A stretch of 64,000 nucleotides of DNA from Clostridia bacterium (GCA_017521465.1 JAFXCN010000002.1:1-64000); one strand, 5' to 3'; shown: positions 43,325-52,551, numbered from the stretch's first letter. Notes: a model not told the origin generated them from the letters alone. Numbers and translations: made by a program.

Positions 43325-45160
43325 TTAATTATTCACTATGCTTCTTATTAAGAAGCATACAGCCATTCCTACAAGTGTTGGAATTAACATTGCTAAAAAT
43401 GTCCATTTCCAACTCCCTGTTTCTTTTTTTATTGTTATACAAGTGGTAGAACATGGCCAATGCATTAATGAAAATATCATCGTACATAACGCTGTAACAT
43501 ATGTCCAACCGTTTTGCACTAATATGTTTTTTAGTTCAACCACATTTGACATTTCCACTATTTCACCTGTTGCCATATATGACATAAGTATTATTGGTAC
43601 TACTATTTCATTTGCTGGCAACCCTAATATAAACGCCATTAATATTACTCCGTCTAATCCTATTATTCGCGCAAACGAATCTAAAAATTGTGTGCACAAA
43701 GTTAATATTGTCGCATCACCAATTGTAATATTTGCAAGTAACCATATTACAAGACCTGCTGGAGCTGCAACACAAACAGCTCTTCCTAGAACGAATAATG
43801 TTCTATCTAACATTGACCTTGCGATTATTTTTAAAATTTGTGGTTTTCTATATGGTGGAAGTTCTAAAATAAATGATGATGGCTCACCTTTTAAAATTGT
43901 CTTTGATAAAATTTTTGATACTAAAAATGTCATAAAAATTCCAAATAAAATAATTCCTAATAATATAACAACTCCATATATTGATGATAATAGTCCTCCT
44001 GATGTTCCTACAAAAAACATTGTTATAATTGATATAAGCATTGGGAATCTTCCATTACAAGGCACAAATACATTTGTTAATATTGCAATAAGCTTTTCTC
44101 TTGTTGAATTTATAATTCTACATCCAGTTACACCACAGGCATTACAACCAAATCCCATACACATTGTCAATGCTTGCTTTCCACACGCACCACATTTTTT
44201 AAAAATCGGATCTAAATTAAATGCTATTCTCGGTAAATACCCTATATCTTCGAGTAAAGTAAATAACGGAAAAAATATAGCCATTGGCGGAAGCATTACC
44301 GCAACTACCCATGCTAGAACTCGATATACTCCAGAAATTAATGCATCTACAATTATTAAAGGTACCCCTATATTATTTAATAAACCCTCGATTTTATCTC
44401 CTACGAAAAATAGCGCATCAAATAATATGTCTGACAAATAATTGGCACCTATAATTGTTATCCACAAGATTAATCCTAGCAACAGCAACATTATTGGTAT
44501 TCCCGTTATTTTATTAGTTAGTATCCTATCTATTTTTCTATCACGTTCATTACAATCACTTTTTTCAAAATGTACAACTTCTTTGCAAATTTCCTCTGAT
44601 TTATTTATAAAATCTTGCATGTCATTTTCACAAAATGTTTTTTCCTTGTTTTCTTCATTTTTTTTCTCAAATTTTTCAATACATTCTTTTAATTCATCTA
44701 TTCCAATTTTATTTACAGCACTCATTCCAATTACTTTTACGTCTAATATTTTAGAAAGTTTTTTCAAATCTATTTTTATTTTCTTTTTTTCAGCTTCATC
44801 AATCAAATTCACACATACTATTACATTTTTTGTAACATCTAAAACTTGTAATACCAAACTTAAATTTCTTTCTAAACATACCGCATCACACACTACAATC
44901 ATCACATCATATTCTTTTGCATATACAAAATCTTGTGCAACTTTTTCTTCAGCCAAGTTTGTATATAACGAATATGTACCAGGCAAATCATATATTAAAT
45001 ATTTTGAATTGTTATACTCCATCTCACCACTTGTGTTTCCAACTGTTTTTCCAGACCAATTTCCAGTATGCTGATGAAGTCCTGTTAATTCATTAAACAC
45101 AGTACTCTTCCCTACATTGGGATTTCCAGCCAACCCTATTATTTTTTCGTATGTAGACAA
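43325..45160 (-). CDS. feoB: Ferrous iron transporter FeoB
   Basis: 611 aa from TTG 45160 (AAGGAGCGTGCATA site). N-terminal G domain: GNPNVGKSTVFNELTG, DLPGTYSL, NLIDEAEKK. Then a helical spacer and a transporter domain with paired gates, about eight membrane helices. Compact compared with the 773-aa E. coli protein. Transports Fe(II) into the cell. The segment KKCGACGKQALTMCMGFGCNACGVTGC is Cys-rich, more so than the usual SGKSFIPML..GFGCNVP. feoA is upstream but separated by 292 bp of repeats. Confidence 0.95.
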   Translation of the reverse strand: MSTYEKIIGLAGNPNVGKSTVFNELTGLHQHTGNWSGKTVGNTSGEMEYNNSKYLIYDLPGTYSLYTNLAEEKVAQDFVYAKEYDVMIVVCDAVCLERNLSLVLQVLDVTKNVIVCVNLIDEAEKKKIKIDLKKLSKILDVKVIGMSAVNKIGIDELKECIEKFEKKNEENKEKTFCENDMQDFINKSEEICKEVVHFEKSDCNERDRKIDRILTNKITGIPIMLLLLGLILWITIIGANYLSDILFDALFFVGDKIEGLLNNIGVPLIIVDALISGVYRVLAWVVAVMLPPMAIFFPLFTLLEDIGYLPRIAFNLDPIFKKCGACGKQALTMCMGFGCNACGVTGCRIINSTREKLIAILTNVFVPCNGRFPMLISIITMFFVGTSGGLLSSIYGVVILLGIILFGIFMTFLVSKILSKTILKGEPSSFILELPPYRKPQILKIIARSMLDRTLFVLGRAVCVAAPAGLVIWLLANITIGDATILTLCTQFLDSFARIIGLDGVILMAFILGLPANEIVVPIILMSYMATGEIVEMSNVVELKNILVQNGWTYVTALCTMIFSLMHWPCSTTCITIKKETGSWKWTFLAMLIPTLVGMAVCFLIRSIVNN

Positions 45161-45193
45161 TATGCACGCTCCTTTCCAGCGCTCCGCGCTGTG

Positions 45194-45242
45194 CTATTCA
45201 CTCAGCACGAATGTGCTGTACTCTTCACTATTCACTATTCAC
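45194..45242. repeat. Family E minisatellite with inserted hairpin
   Basis: CTATTCACTCAGCACGAATG TGCTG hairpin, then ACTCTTCACTATTCACTATT. Immediately joined to a family A copy. Confidence 0.6.
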
Positions 45243-45344
45243 TGTAACGCAGTTTCTTTTCCCAGGGCGCCGCTGCGCGGGCAAAATCGTTTTATCGCCC
45301 TGGAAAAATGCTTCCTTCGGAAGCATTGAGGCTCACGAAAATTC
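45243..45344 (+). repeat. Family A repeat, CCCAGGGCG variant
   Basis: GTAACGCAGTTTC, stem TTTTCCCAGGGCG / CGCCCTGGAAAAA, inner CGCTGCGCGGGC, hairpin GCTTCCTTCGGAAGC. The main stem differs in sequence from the GCGGACGG copies yet pairs fully. Confidence 0.8.
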
Positions 45345-45378
45345 GAGTATCCTTCCTGGGAAAACGAACTATACATTC

Positions 45379-45449
45379 GAAACATTTTTCGTCAGACATT
45401 TTTCGTTCACCGTACGGTGTACAAAAAATGGCGGACGATAAAATGTTTC
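45379..45449. repeat. Family D hairpin, copy 2
   Basis: GAAACATTTTTCGTCAGACATTTTT pairs with AAAAAATGGCGGACGATAAAATGTTTC; inner TTCACCGTACGGTGTA. Lies 3 bp downstream of the feoA stop, so it may act as the feoA terminator. Confidence 0.78.
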
Positions 45450-45452
45450 TCT

Positions 45453-45686
45453 TCATCCTATCACGGATACCTTCACTTTCTCCGCATCTTCTTTTCGAAT
45501 AGCAATCACTGCGCCACGGATTTCATATCCATTTATTTCTTTTTTATTTCCACTTAGAACACACTTTATCAAAGTATTCGTCGTTAAACCGATATCTAAA
45601 AATCTATCTTTCATTTCACCAATATTTGTCACTAAAATTACTCGCGCAGATTTATTTATATCTAATTTATCTAATGTACTTTCCAT
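45453..45686 (-). CDS. feoA: Ferrous iron transport protein A
   Basis: 77 aa, SH3-like. INKSARVILVTNIGEMKDRFLDIGLTTNTLIK and NGYEIRGAVIAIRKEDA fit FeoA. It is thought to interact with FeoB and stimulate uptake. AGGAGGAAGAC ribosome binding site. The usual feoA-feoB overlap is broken by E, A and D repeats. Confidence 0.92.
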   Translation of the reverse strand: MESTLDKLDINKSARVILVTNIGEMKDRFLDIGLTTNTLIKCVLSGNKKEINGYEIRGAVIAIRKEDAEKVKVSVIG

Positions 45687-45779
45687 GTCTTCCTCCTATA
45701 AAATTATATGTGCGCTATTTAACATGTGTGAAAGTTGATTTTTCGTGTTATTTTCGCTACTTTAAATACTAATTATAAA

Positions 45780-45808
45780 TTGACATTATAGGCAGTTTGA
45801 TATACAAT
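45780..45808 (+). promoter_or_regulatory. Promoter of the tsaE operon
   Basis: TTGACA (45780-45785), 17-bp spacer, TACAAT (45803-45808), close to consensus. Confidence 0.8.
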
Positions 45809-45844
45809 ATTTAAAGTAATTAGACAGTTTAGGAAGTGTTTTTT

Positions 45845-46312
45845 ATGTACAGTTTTTATTCAACTTCGGTTGATTCTACAAAAGAACTTGGTCGTAAGTT
45901 TGCACACTTACTACAAAAAGGCGATACAGTTGTTTTATCAGGCGATTTAGGTGCTGGAAAAACAGCTTTTGTTACGGGTTTTTTAAGTTTCTTTGAAAAA
46001 GAAAATGAAGCTTCAAGTCCTACTTTTACAATAGTTAACGAATATAATTTAAAAGAAGGTTTAAATTTATTTCATTTTGATGTTTATAGATTTGAAGAAG
46101 AAGAAGAATTTACTGCTATCGGTGGTGAAGAATTTTTCGAAAAAGGAATATGTATTATTGAGTGGGGCGAAAGAATTAGAAATCTTTTACCAAAACAATA
46201 TTTAGAAATTGTTATTGAGCATGACAAAGAAAATGTAAATGCTCGTAATATAACTTTTTTACCTAAGGGTGAAAAATACGAAAACATTGCAAGGGAGGTA
46301 ATATCGTTATGA
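45845..46312 (+). CDS. tsaE: tRNA t6A biosynthesis ATPase TsaE
   Basis: 155 aa from MYSFYSTSVDSTKELG (AGGAAGTG site; the longer reading uses the GTG of that site). P-loop SGDLGAGKTAFVTGF, SSPTFTIVNEY, HFDVYRF and IEWGERI are the family signature. TsaE drives the TsaB-TsaD complex that puts threonylcarbamoyl on A37 of ANN-decoding tRNAs. Overlaps tsaB by 4 bp (ATGA). Confidence 0.96.
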   Translation: MYSFYSTSVDSTKELGRKFAHLLQKGDTVVLSGDLGAGKTAFVTGFLSFFEKENEASSPTFTIVNEYNLKEGLNLFHFDVYRFEEEEEFTAIGGEEFFEKGICIIEWGERIRNLLPKQYLEIVIEHDKENVNARNITFLPKGEKYENIAREVISL

Positions 46313-47004
46313 AGATCTTAGCTATAGATACTTCTGGAAGTAATTGCAGTGTTGCAATAATTGATAACGAAAAAATAATTTCTGATTTTAATCTAAATAC
46401 AGGAACTACACATTCACAAAATTTAGTTCCTATGTTAGAGCAAATTCAAAACTTCACAAAAATAGATTTAAAAGATATTGATGTAATTGCTTGTTGCACA
46501 GGACCCGGTTCATTCACAGGCATAAGAATAGGAATTGCAACTGCAAAAGGAATTGCGATTAGCTTAAACAAGCCTGTAATAGGCATTTCATCATTAGAAA
46601 GTTTAGCATACAATGTTCCTGCATTTGACGGAAAAATTTGTAGCATTATAGATGCAAAAAATGATAATGTTTATAGTGGAATTTATAATCAATCACCTTA
46701 TCCAACATTAATTGATGATTACATTTCAGATTCGATTTATACATTAATCGAAAAACTTAAAAATATTTCTGGGAAAATCATTTTTGTTGGTGACGGAAGT
46801 ATAGTTTATCAAGAAAAATTAAAAGAAGTTTTTGGTGAAAATGCATACTTCATACCAAATCATTTGAATACCCAATTTGCAACTTCACTTGCAAGAGCTG
46901 CTATCAATTATGCTAAAGATGATAAATATATTTCATGTGATGAACTAACTCCACTATACTTAAAAAAATCACAAGCCGAAAGGATGCTAGATGGTAATGG
47001 ATAA
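46309..47004 (+). CDS. tsaB: tRNA t6A biosynthesis protein TsaB
   Basis: 231 aa. ASKHA-fold protein: MKILAIDTSGSNCSVAII, CCTGPGSFTGIRIGIATAKG and IDAKNDNVYSGIY. It dimerises with TsaD in the threonylcarbamoyl transferase. Its stop overlaps the rimI start. tsaD, usually next, is outside the window or elsewhere. Confidence 0.96.
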   Translation: MKILAIDTSGSNCSVAIIDNEKIISDFNLNTGTTHSQNLVPMLEQIQNFTKIDLKDIDVIACCTGPGSFTGIRIGIATAKGIAISLNKPVIGISSLESLAYNVPAFDGKICSIIDAKNDNVYSGIYNQSPYPTLIDDYISDSIYTLIEKLKNISGKIIFVGDGSIVYQEKLKEVFGENAYFIPNHLNTQFATSLARAAINYAKDDKYISCDELTPLYLKKSQAERMLDGNG

Positions 47005-47453
47005 TGTAGTAATATCTAAAATGATATATGATGATATTCCTGCAGTGTATGAAGTTGAAAAAACAGCATTCCCTATTCCATGGCCTATTGAAACTTTAGA
47101 AAAAGAAATGCAAAACATGCTTGCTACATATCTTGTTGCAAAAATTGATAATGAAGTTATTGGCTATATCGGAATGTGGTTTGTAATGGATGAATGTCAT
47201 ATAACAAATTTAGCAGTACATAGTGATCATAGAAGAAAACGGAATTGCTTCTCTTCTGATTAAAGAAATGTTAAGTTTGTGCAAAGAACATGAAACTAAT
47301 ATAGCAATTCTCGAAGTCAGAGCAAACAATATACCGGCTCAAAAGATATATTCAAAATTCGGTTTTGAATCTGAAGTTATTAGAAAAGGATATTATAAAA
47401 ATCCTGATAACACACGTGAAGATGCTATTGTTATGATAAAAGAAAATTTTTAA
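46991..47453 (+). pseudogene. rimI: RimI-family N-acetyltransferase, frameshifted
   Basis: The first frame encodes MDNVVISKMIYDDIPAVYEV ... HITNLAVHSDHRR up to an A4 run (47236-47239). The next frame continues GIASLLIKEMLSLCKEHETN ... KIYSKFGFESEVIRKGYYKN. Together they make a full GNAT of about 153 aa; the acetyl-CoA loop is RRNGIASLL if one A is removed. RimI acetylates the N-terminus of S18 and often sits in t6A operons. A real mutation, a sequencing error in a short homopolymer, or slippage are all possible. A similar +1 event occurs in the NRPS. Confidence 0.88.
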
Positions 47454-47471
47454 CAAAGGAGAAAATTTAAA

Positions 47472-49865
47472 ATGGCAAAAACAAAAGAATTAAGCTACAC
47501 ACAACTAAAAAAAGAATGTGACCCAACGATATTTAAGTTTAAAACTACAAAAGAGTTAGAAAATTTCTCAGGTGTAATTGGACAAGCTAGAGGCATTAAA
47601 GCTTTAGAATTTGGTGTAAATATTGACATCAAAGGATACAATATTTATATGGAAGGTCCAACTGGAATTGGTAAAACTATTTATGCCAGAAATTATCTTC
47701 AAAAAATTGCAAAAGATAAACCTGTACCAGATGATTGGTGCTATATTTACAACTTCGAAGATCCAAATGAACCAATAGCAGTTAATCTTCCAGCTGGACT
47801 TGGTAAAAAATTCACAGCTGATATGGATGCTTTTATAGAGACTATTAAAGCAGAAATCAAATCAGCCTTCAACAATCAAGATTTCGAAAAAGAAAAAGCA
47901 ACTATTGAAAAAGATGTTGAAGAAAAGAAAATAAGATTAATAGATAAATTAAATAAAGATGCAGCGAAACAAGGTTTCGAAATCAAAAATGCTTCTACTG
48001 GAATTTACTTTTTACCAATGATTAATGGCAAAACATTATCAGAGGATGAATTTGAAGCATTAGACGAAAATACAAAAAATGAATTCGAAATGCGTTCTTT
48101 AGAAATTCAAAAGCAAACAATCGAAACAATGAAAAAAATTAAAGAACTTGAGAAAAAAGCTGCTGAAAAAATTGGTTCTTGGAGAAATAACATTGCATTA
48201 TTTGCAGTCTCAATTCAAGTTAACGAATTGAAAGCTACATATAAAAAATTTCCTAAGATTCAAGATTTTTTAAAGAATATTCAAAAAGATATTATAACTC
48301 ATCTAAATGATTTCATATCTGACGAGCAAGCTGCTCCTCAAAACATGAATCCGATGATGAAACAAGAAAGTGCAAAACCTTGGCATAAATACAAAGTTAA
48401 TCTTTTTGTTGATAATTCTAATTTGGAAGGCGCTCCAGTAATAATTGATTCCAACCCATCATTCTACAATTTATTCGGTAAGTTAGAATATGAAAATTCA
48501 TTCGGAACGCTAAAAACAGATTTTACTTTAATTAAACCTGGATTAATTCATGAAGCAAATGGTGGATATATCGTATTGCAAATTCGTGACCTACTTTCAA
48601 ACAATATTATTTGGGATTCTTTCAAAAGAGTATTGCGTACAAAACTTGCTTACGTTGATACTTTAAAAGATTATCAAATGAATACAGTTGCGATTGCTTC
48701 TTTAAAACCAGAACCAATCCCGGTAAATGTAAAAGTTATTTTAATTGGACCTTCAAATATTTATCATCAACTTCTAAATTTTGATGAAGACTTCAAAAAA
48801 CTATTCAAAGTAAAAGTTGAATTTGAAGAAGAGGCTCCAAGAAACGATAATACAATGAATAAGATTGCACAATTTATACATAACTTTTGTGAAAAAGAAA
48901 ACGCTCCACACTTTAACGCTGGCGCTGTCGCAAATGTTATCGAATATTGTTCTCGTGCAGTTGAAAATCAAAACAAATTGTCTACACAATTAAATGATAT
49001 TACAGAACTTCTTGGCGAAGCTTGTACTTGGGCAAAAATGGATGGTGCAAGAGTTGTTACCTCTGAATATGTTAAAAAAGCAATTTCTGAAAGAATAGAA
49101 AGAATTAATAAATACGATCAGCACTTAGTTGAGATGATTCAAAATGGCACAATTATGATTGACACAGATGGTGAAAAAGTTGGTCAAATAAACGGTCTAT
49201 CTGTAATGAAAATCGGCGATTACTCTTTCGGTAAGCCAGCTAAAATCACTGCTAATACTTATGTTGGGAAATCAGGAATCGTAAATGTTGAAAGAGAAGT
49301 TTCAATGAGTGGAACAAGTCATTCAAAAGGTGTTATGATTTTATCAGCATACATTGGCGAAAAATTCGCACAAGAAACTCCTCTATCATTATCTGCAAGT
49401 TTATGTTTTGAACAAATGTATAGTGGCGTTGATGGAGATAGTGCTTCAAGTACAGAATTATATGCTTTACTTTCTAGCCTATCAGAATTACCTATAAAAC
49501 AAAGTATAGCTGTTACAGGTTCTGTAACACAAAAAGGTGAAATTCAAGCAATTGGTGGTGTTACAGACAAGATTGAAGGTTTCTTCAACATCTGTAAGCT
49601 AAGAGGATTAACTGGTGAACAAGGTATCATAATGCCTCATCAAAATATAAAAAATCTTAACTTGTCTGATGAAGTAATCGCAGCAGTTAAAGATGGAATG
49701 TTCCACATCTATCCTGTAAAAACAATAGACGAAGGAATAGAAATATTAACTGGCGTACCTGCAGGAAAGAAAAACAAAAACAATGCATATCCAGCGGGAA
49801 CAGTAAATTACCTAGTAAATGAAAAATTGAAAAAATATGCTGATGTAGCAGAAGAATATGATTAA
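47472..49865 (+). CDS. Lon-like ATP-dependent protease (LonC/YcbZ type)
   Basis: 797 aa. AAA module: EGPTGIGKTIYARNYL (Walker A at about 63). A long coiled-coil insertion at 120-290 (EKEKATIEKDVEEKKIRLID) and HEANGGYIVLQIRDLL, a Walker B-like part, follow. The C-terminal S16 protease domain has the catalytic Ser in VDGDSASSTELYALL and Lys in GGVTDKIEGFFN. This is the domain order of E. coli YcbZ and relatives, lacking the Lon N-terminal LAN domain. Probably degrades specific or damaged proteins. 18 bp after rimI, so part of the tsaE operon; it ends with a strong terminator. Confidence 0.92.
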   Translation: MAKTKELSYTQLKKECDPTIFKFKTTKELENFSGVIGQARGIKALEFGVNIDIKGYNIYMEGPTGIGKTIYARNYLQKIAKDKPVPDDWCYIYNFEDPNEPIAVNLPAGLGKKFTADMDAFIETIKAEIKSAFNNQDFEKEKATIEKDVEEKKIRLIDKLNKDAAKQGFEIKNASTGIYFLPMINGKTLSEDEFEALDENTKNEFEMRSLEIQKQTIETMKKIKELEKKAAEKIGSWRNNIALFAVSIQVNELKATYKKFPKIQDFLKNIQKDIITHLNDFISDEQAAPQNMNPMMKQESAKPWHKYKVNLFVDNSNLEGAPVIIDSNPSFYNLFGKLEYENSFGTLKTDFTLIKPGLIHEANGGYIVLQIRDLLSNNIIWDSFKRVLRTKLAYVDTLKDYQMNTVAIASLKPEPIPVNVKVILIGPSNIYHQLLNFDEDFKKLFKVKVEFEEEAPRNDNTMNKIAQFIHNFCEKENAPHFNAGAVANVIEYCSRAVENQNKLSTQLNDITELLGEACTWAKMDGARVVTSEYVKKAISERIERINKYDQHLVEMIQNGTIMIDTDGEKVGQINGLSVMKIGDYSFGKPAKITANTYVGKSGIVNVEREVSMSGTSHSKGVMILSAYIGEKFAQETPLSLSASLCFEQMYSGVDGDSASSTELYALLSSLSELPIKQSIAVTGSVTQKGEIQAIGGVTDKIEGFFNICKLRGLTGEQGIIMPHQNIKNLNLSDEVIAAVKDGMFHIYPVKTIDEGIEILTGVPAGKKNKNNAYPAGTVNYLVNEKLKKYADVAEEYD

Positions 49866-49907
49866 AAAACAAAAGTAGGTACAGTAATGTACCTACTTTT
49901 GTTTTTT
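49864..49907 (+). terminator. Terminator of the tsaE-lonC operon
   Basis: AAAAAACAAAAGTAGGTACA / TGTACCTACTTTTGTTTTTT, 18-bp arms, overlapping the stop codon. Confidence 0.88.
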
Positions 49908-49941
49908 AGTGAAGAGTGAATAGTGAAAAGTAAGAAAGAGA

Positions 49942-50008
49942 CATGTAAAACAGGAGGTGAAACGAAATAGATTTTTATATCTATTTCGTCGCACTTCCTT
50001 TTTACATG
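49942..50008 (-). repeat. Family B hairpin, reverse orientation
   Basis: CATGTAAAACAGGAGGTGAA on the plus strand, inner stem GAAATAGAT-TTTTAT-ATCTATTTC, closing TTTTTACATG. Same stem alleles as copy 1. Confidence 0.85.
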
Positions 50009-50047
50009 CGACCGTTTGTATCGTATATAAAAACAAGTAATTAATTG

Positions 50048-50073
50048 CGAAACATTTTTCGTCAGACACATTA
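50048..50073. repeat. Family D element, half copy
   Basis: GAAACATTTTTCGTCAGACA matches the left arm of 45379-45449 exactly over 20 bases; no right arm follows. Confidence 0.65.
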
Positions 50074-50153
50074 TAGTGAATAGTAGTAATTAGTATCATA
50101 CTTAAATTCAGATAACTATTCATTTTTCACTATTCACTATTAGTTATTCACTT
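50074..50153. repeat. Family E minisatellite, both orientations
   Basis: TAGTGAATAGTAGTAATTAG at the left and ATTCATTTTTCACTATTCAC / TATTAGTTATTCACT at the right are inverted with respect to each other, 25 bp apart. Confidence 0.6.
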
Positions 50154-50186
50154 AAAAACTGTAGGACTTCTGTCCTACAGTTTTTA
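50154..50186 (-). terminator. Terminator of the small membrane protein gene
   Basis: AAAACTGTAGGAC-AGAA-GTCCTACAGTTTTT read on the minus strand, just after the stop codon. Confidence 0.85.
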
Positions 50187-50188
50187 TT

Positions 50189-50593
50189 TTACTCTCTACA
50201 TCTACAGTTTGCTTCTATTATGCACATTACTAATATTACTAATGCTATTATAAATAATGTTGCAAATAACCCAAACAAACCTACTATTATTGCTGTGGCA
50301 ATTGTTGCTGTCGCAACTCCTACAGCCAATGCTATGATTCCTAGAATAATTGTTCCAATTATTCCTGCAAGCAAGCAGTTGCCGTTTCCGCATATACATC
50401 TTGCAACTTTTCCATTACCAAAAGCTCCAACTAAAACTAGTAAAACTAAAAATACGGCAGCTAGTACTATTAATGACCATATTGCTAATGTTATTGTTGG
50501 AAGGAATCCGAAGAAGTATACAACACCTAATATAACACCGATAAACAAACCGATTACAAGAGCAAGTAAACATCCACAATCATTACCTCTCAT
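50189..50593 (-). CDS. Small polytopic membrane protein with Cys pairs
   Basis: 134 aa. MRGNDCGCLLALVIGLFIG start with AAAGGAGGTCATTATT in front. Four membrane helices (7-27, 33-58, 70-95, 98-125). Cysteines occur as CGC at the N-terminus, CICGNGNC in the middle loop and CRC at the C-terminus. Not recognised as a named family. Paired Cys at the membrane surfaces suggest metal binding or disulfides. The DNA is also unusual in its ATTATTCCTAGAAT-type simple patterns. Monocistronic. Confidence 0.75.
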   Translation of the reverse strand: MRGNDCGCLLALVIGLFIGVILGVVYFFGFLPTITLAIWSLIVLAAVFLVLLVLVGAFGNGKVARCICGNGNCLLAGIIGTIILGIIALAVGVATATIATAIIVGLFGLFATLFIIALVILVMCIIEANCRCRE

Positions 50594-50664
50594 AATAATG
50601 ACCTCCTTTAGTAAGTTGCTTCGTGCAACCTACACTTCATTTTATGAAAAATAATAATAATTTG

Positions 50665-52551
50665 TTACACCATTAATCTTTCTAATTCTTCATATAAACT
50701 TTCAAGTTTATTTTTTCCTTCATCTATCTTCGCAACAATTTCCATTGCCTTTGTATATTCTTTAGCATATTCATCGGTTAAAGATAATTCTTCTAATTTC
50801 TTTATTTCTTCTTCTAATATAGTTATTTCATTTTCTAGTCTCTTTATCGCATTATCTTTCTTCCTTTGCGCTGCTTCTTGTGCCTTTCTTTCTTTGTAGT
50901 CATTTTTCTTTACACTCTCAACCACAACTTCTTCTACATTTTTAATATAGTTTTGAATATAATAATCATAATTACCTTTGAATTCTTTTGCACAATCTTT
51001 TTCTATTCTATATATTTTAGTAGCCAATTTATTTATAAAATATCTGTCGTGAGATACAACAAACATAGTGCCCTCATATTCCATAAGAGCATTTTCTAGT
51101 GCTTCTCTTGAATATATGTCTAAATGGTTAGTCGGCTCATCAAGAATCAAGAAATTCGATTCTGATAACATCATCATTAAAAGTGATATTCTCGCTTTCT
51201 CTCCTCCACTTAAGTCTAAAATATTCTTTTCAACATCTTCACCTTTAAAAAGAAATCTTGCTAACGCTTTTCTAACTTCTGTTTGTGTAAGTTCTAAATG
51301 GCTATCCCACACATACTTCAATATCGTCTTATTTTCAGTATATTCATCCTCTGATGTCTGGTTGTAATATGCAACCTTTATATTACTACCAACTTTAAAA
51401 TCACCCGCATTTTGTTTTAATTTACCTTGTATTATCTTTAATAAAGTTGTTTTTCCCGAACCATTTGGACCAATTAGAAATACTCTTTCTTTTTTTAAAA
51501 CTTCTAAAGATACATTCTCAAAAAGATGATTTTCATCAAATGCTTTCGCAAGTTTATCTACTATTAATACTTCTTTATTACCACCAGAAACAGTTTTAAA
51601 CTTAAAATCTAATTTATCCAATACTGCATCAGGCTTTTCTAACGAGTCTTGTAATCTATCAATCATCTTTTGTTTATTTCTAATAATCTTATAGTTTCTC
51701 TCCTGGCTCCATGTCTTTTGTTGTTCAATAATACCTTCTATTCTTTCTATTTCTTTTTGAGTATTATCGTATCTTCTACTTAAAGTTTTATTCTTCTCTT
51801 CTTTTAACTTTAAATATTTAGAATAATTTCCTGAATATATTGTAAGTCTTTTATTTTCTAGTTCATAAGTTTCTGTTGTTACTTTATCTAAAAAATATCT
51901 ATCATGAGATATAACTATAAAACTTCCTTTGTAATTAATTAAAAATTCTTCTAGCCATTCAATAGCATCAATATCTAAATTATTTGTAGGCTCGTCCAAA
52001 AGTAACAAATTCGACTTACTCAAAAGCATTTTAGCAAGCATAAGCTTTGTCTTTTGACCTCCGCTTAATTTACTTACTTCTAATGTAAATTCTTTTTCTT
52101 TAAAGCCCAACCCTAATAATGTAGAACGAGTCATACTCTTATATGTATATCCGCCTAAGCTTCTATATTCTTCATCTATTGCATGTTGTTTTAAAACAAG
52201 TTTATCAATATCCGACCTATTATTTTCAATGTCGCTTTGTATCTGTAGCATTTCATCTTCTATTTGTAGTAATCTTTCATGTACAGACAACGCTTCGTCA
52301 TACAAATTTATATTTGGCTTTGTACAAACAAATTGCTCTACATATCCTATATTAACATTCTTAGCCTTGTATACCTCTCCACTATCATATCTCATTTGAT
52401 CTTGAATTATTTTAAATAATGTTGTCTTTCCTGTGCCATTTACACCAACAAGACCAATTTTGTGCCCATCTTCAACTGTAAATGAAACTCCATCAAATAG
52501 CAAATTAGCGCCAAAGCTTTTTGAAATATTACTCAAACTTAATAGTGCCAT
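50665..52551 (-). CDS. ABC-F family ATPase
   Basis: 628 aa from MALLSLSNISKSFG (AAAGGAAAG upstream). Two ATPase domains without membrane segments: Walker A GVNGTGKTTLFK and GPNGSGKTTLLK, signatures LSGGQKTKLMLAKMLL and LSGGEKARISLLMMML, Walker B LLLLDEPTNNLD and FLILDEPTNHLD. The P-site linker lies between them, and a C-terminal coiled coil (NAIKRLENEITILEEEIKKLE) is like YfmR/Uup. ABC-F proteins act on the ribosomal E site or in resistance. The type cannot be fixed from sequence; no drug-resistance leader peptide is evident upstream. Confidence 0.93.
   Translation of the reverse strand: MALLSLSNISKSFGANLLFDGVSFTVEDGHKIGLVGVNGTGKTTLFKIIQDQMRYDSGEVYKAKNVNIGYVEQFVCTKPNINLYDEALSVHERLLQIEDEMLQIQSDIENNRSDIDKLVLKQHAIDEEYRSLGGYTYKSMTRSTLLGLGFKEKEFTLEVSKLSGGQKTKLMLAKMLLSKSNLLLLDEPTNNLDIDAIEWLEEFLINYKGSFIVISHDRYFLDKVTTETYELENKRLTIYSGNYSKYLKLKEEKNKTLSRRYDNTQKEIERIEGIIEQQKTWSQERNYKIIRNKQKMIDRLQDSLEKPDAVLDKLDFKFKTVSGGNKEVLIVDKLAKAFDENHLFENVSLEVLKKERVFLIGPNGSGKTTLLKIIQGKLKQNAGDFKVGSNIKVAYYNQTSEDEYTENKTILKYVWDSHLELTQTEVRKALARFLFKGEDVEKNILDLSGGEKARISLLMMMLSESNFLILDEPTNHLDIYSREALENALMEYEGTMFVVSHDRYFINKLATKIYRIEKDCAKEFKGNYDYYIQNYIKNVEEVVVESVKKNDYKERKAQEAAQRKKDNAIKRLENEITILEEEIKKLEELSLTDEYAKEYTKAMEIVAKIDEGKNKLESLYEELERLMV

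Larger units (their letters stand above)
49908..50153. other. Repeat-only spacer after lonC
   Basis: Holds, in order, a family E stretch (49907-49930), a reversed family B hairpin (49942-50008), half of a family D element (50048-50073) and more family E (50074-50153). No gene seen. Confidence 0.7.

Noticed and set aside
44130-44200. Cys-rich stretch of FeoB as a separate metal-binding novelty
   Set aside because: GFGCNACGVTGCR-type segments are found in a subgroup of Clostridial FeoB; noted in the gene entry only.
43338-44441. 367-aa open frame antisense to feoB
   Set aside because: Mirror of hydrophobic feoB codons; feoB itself has complete G-domain and membrane motifs.
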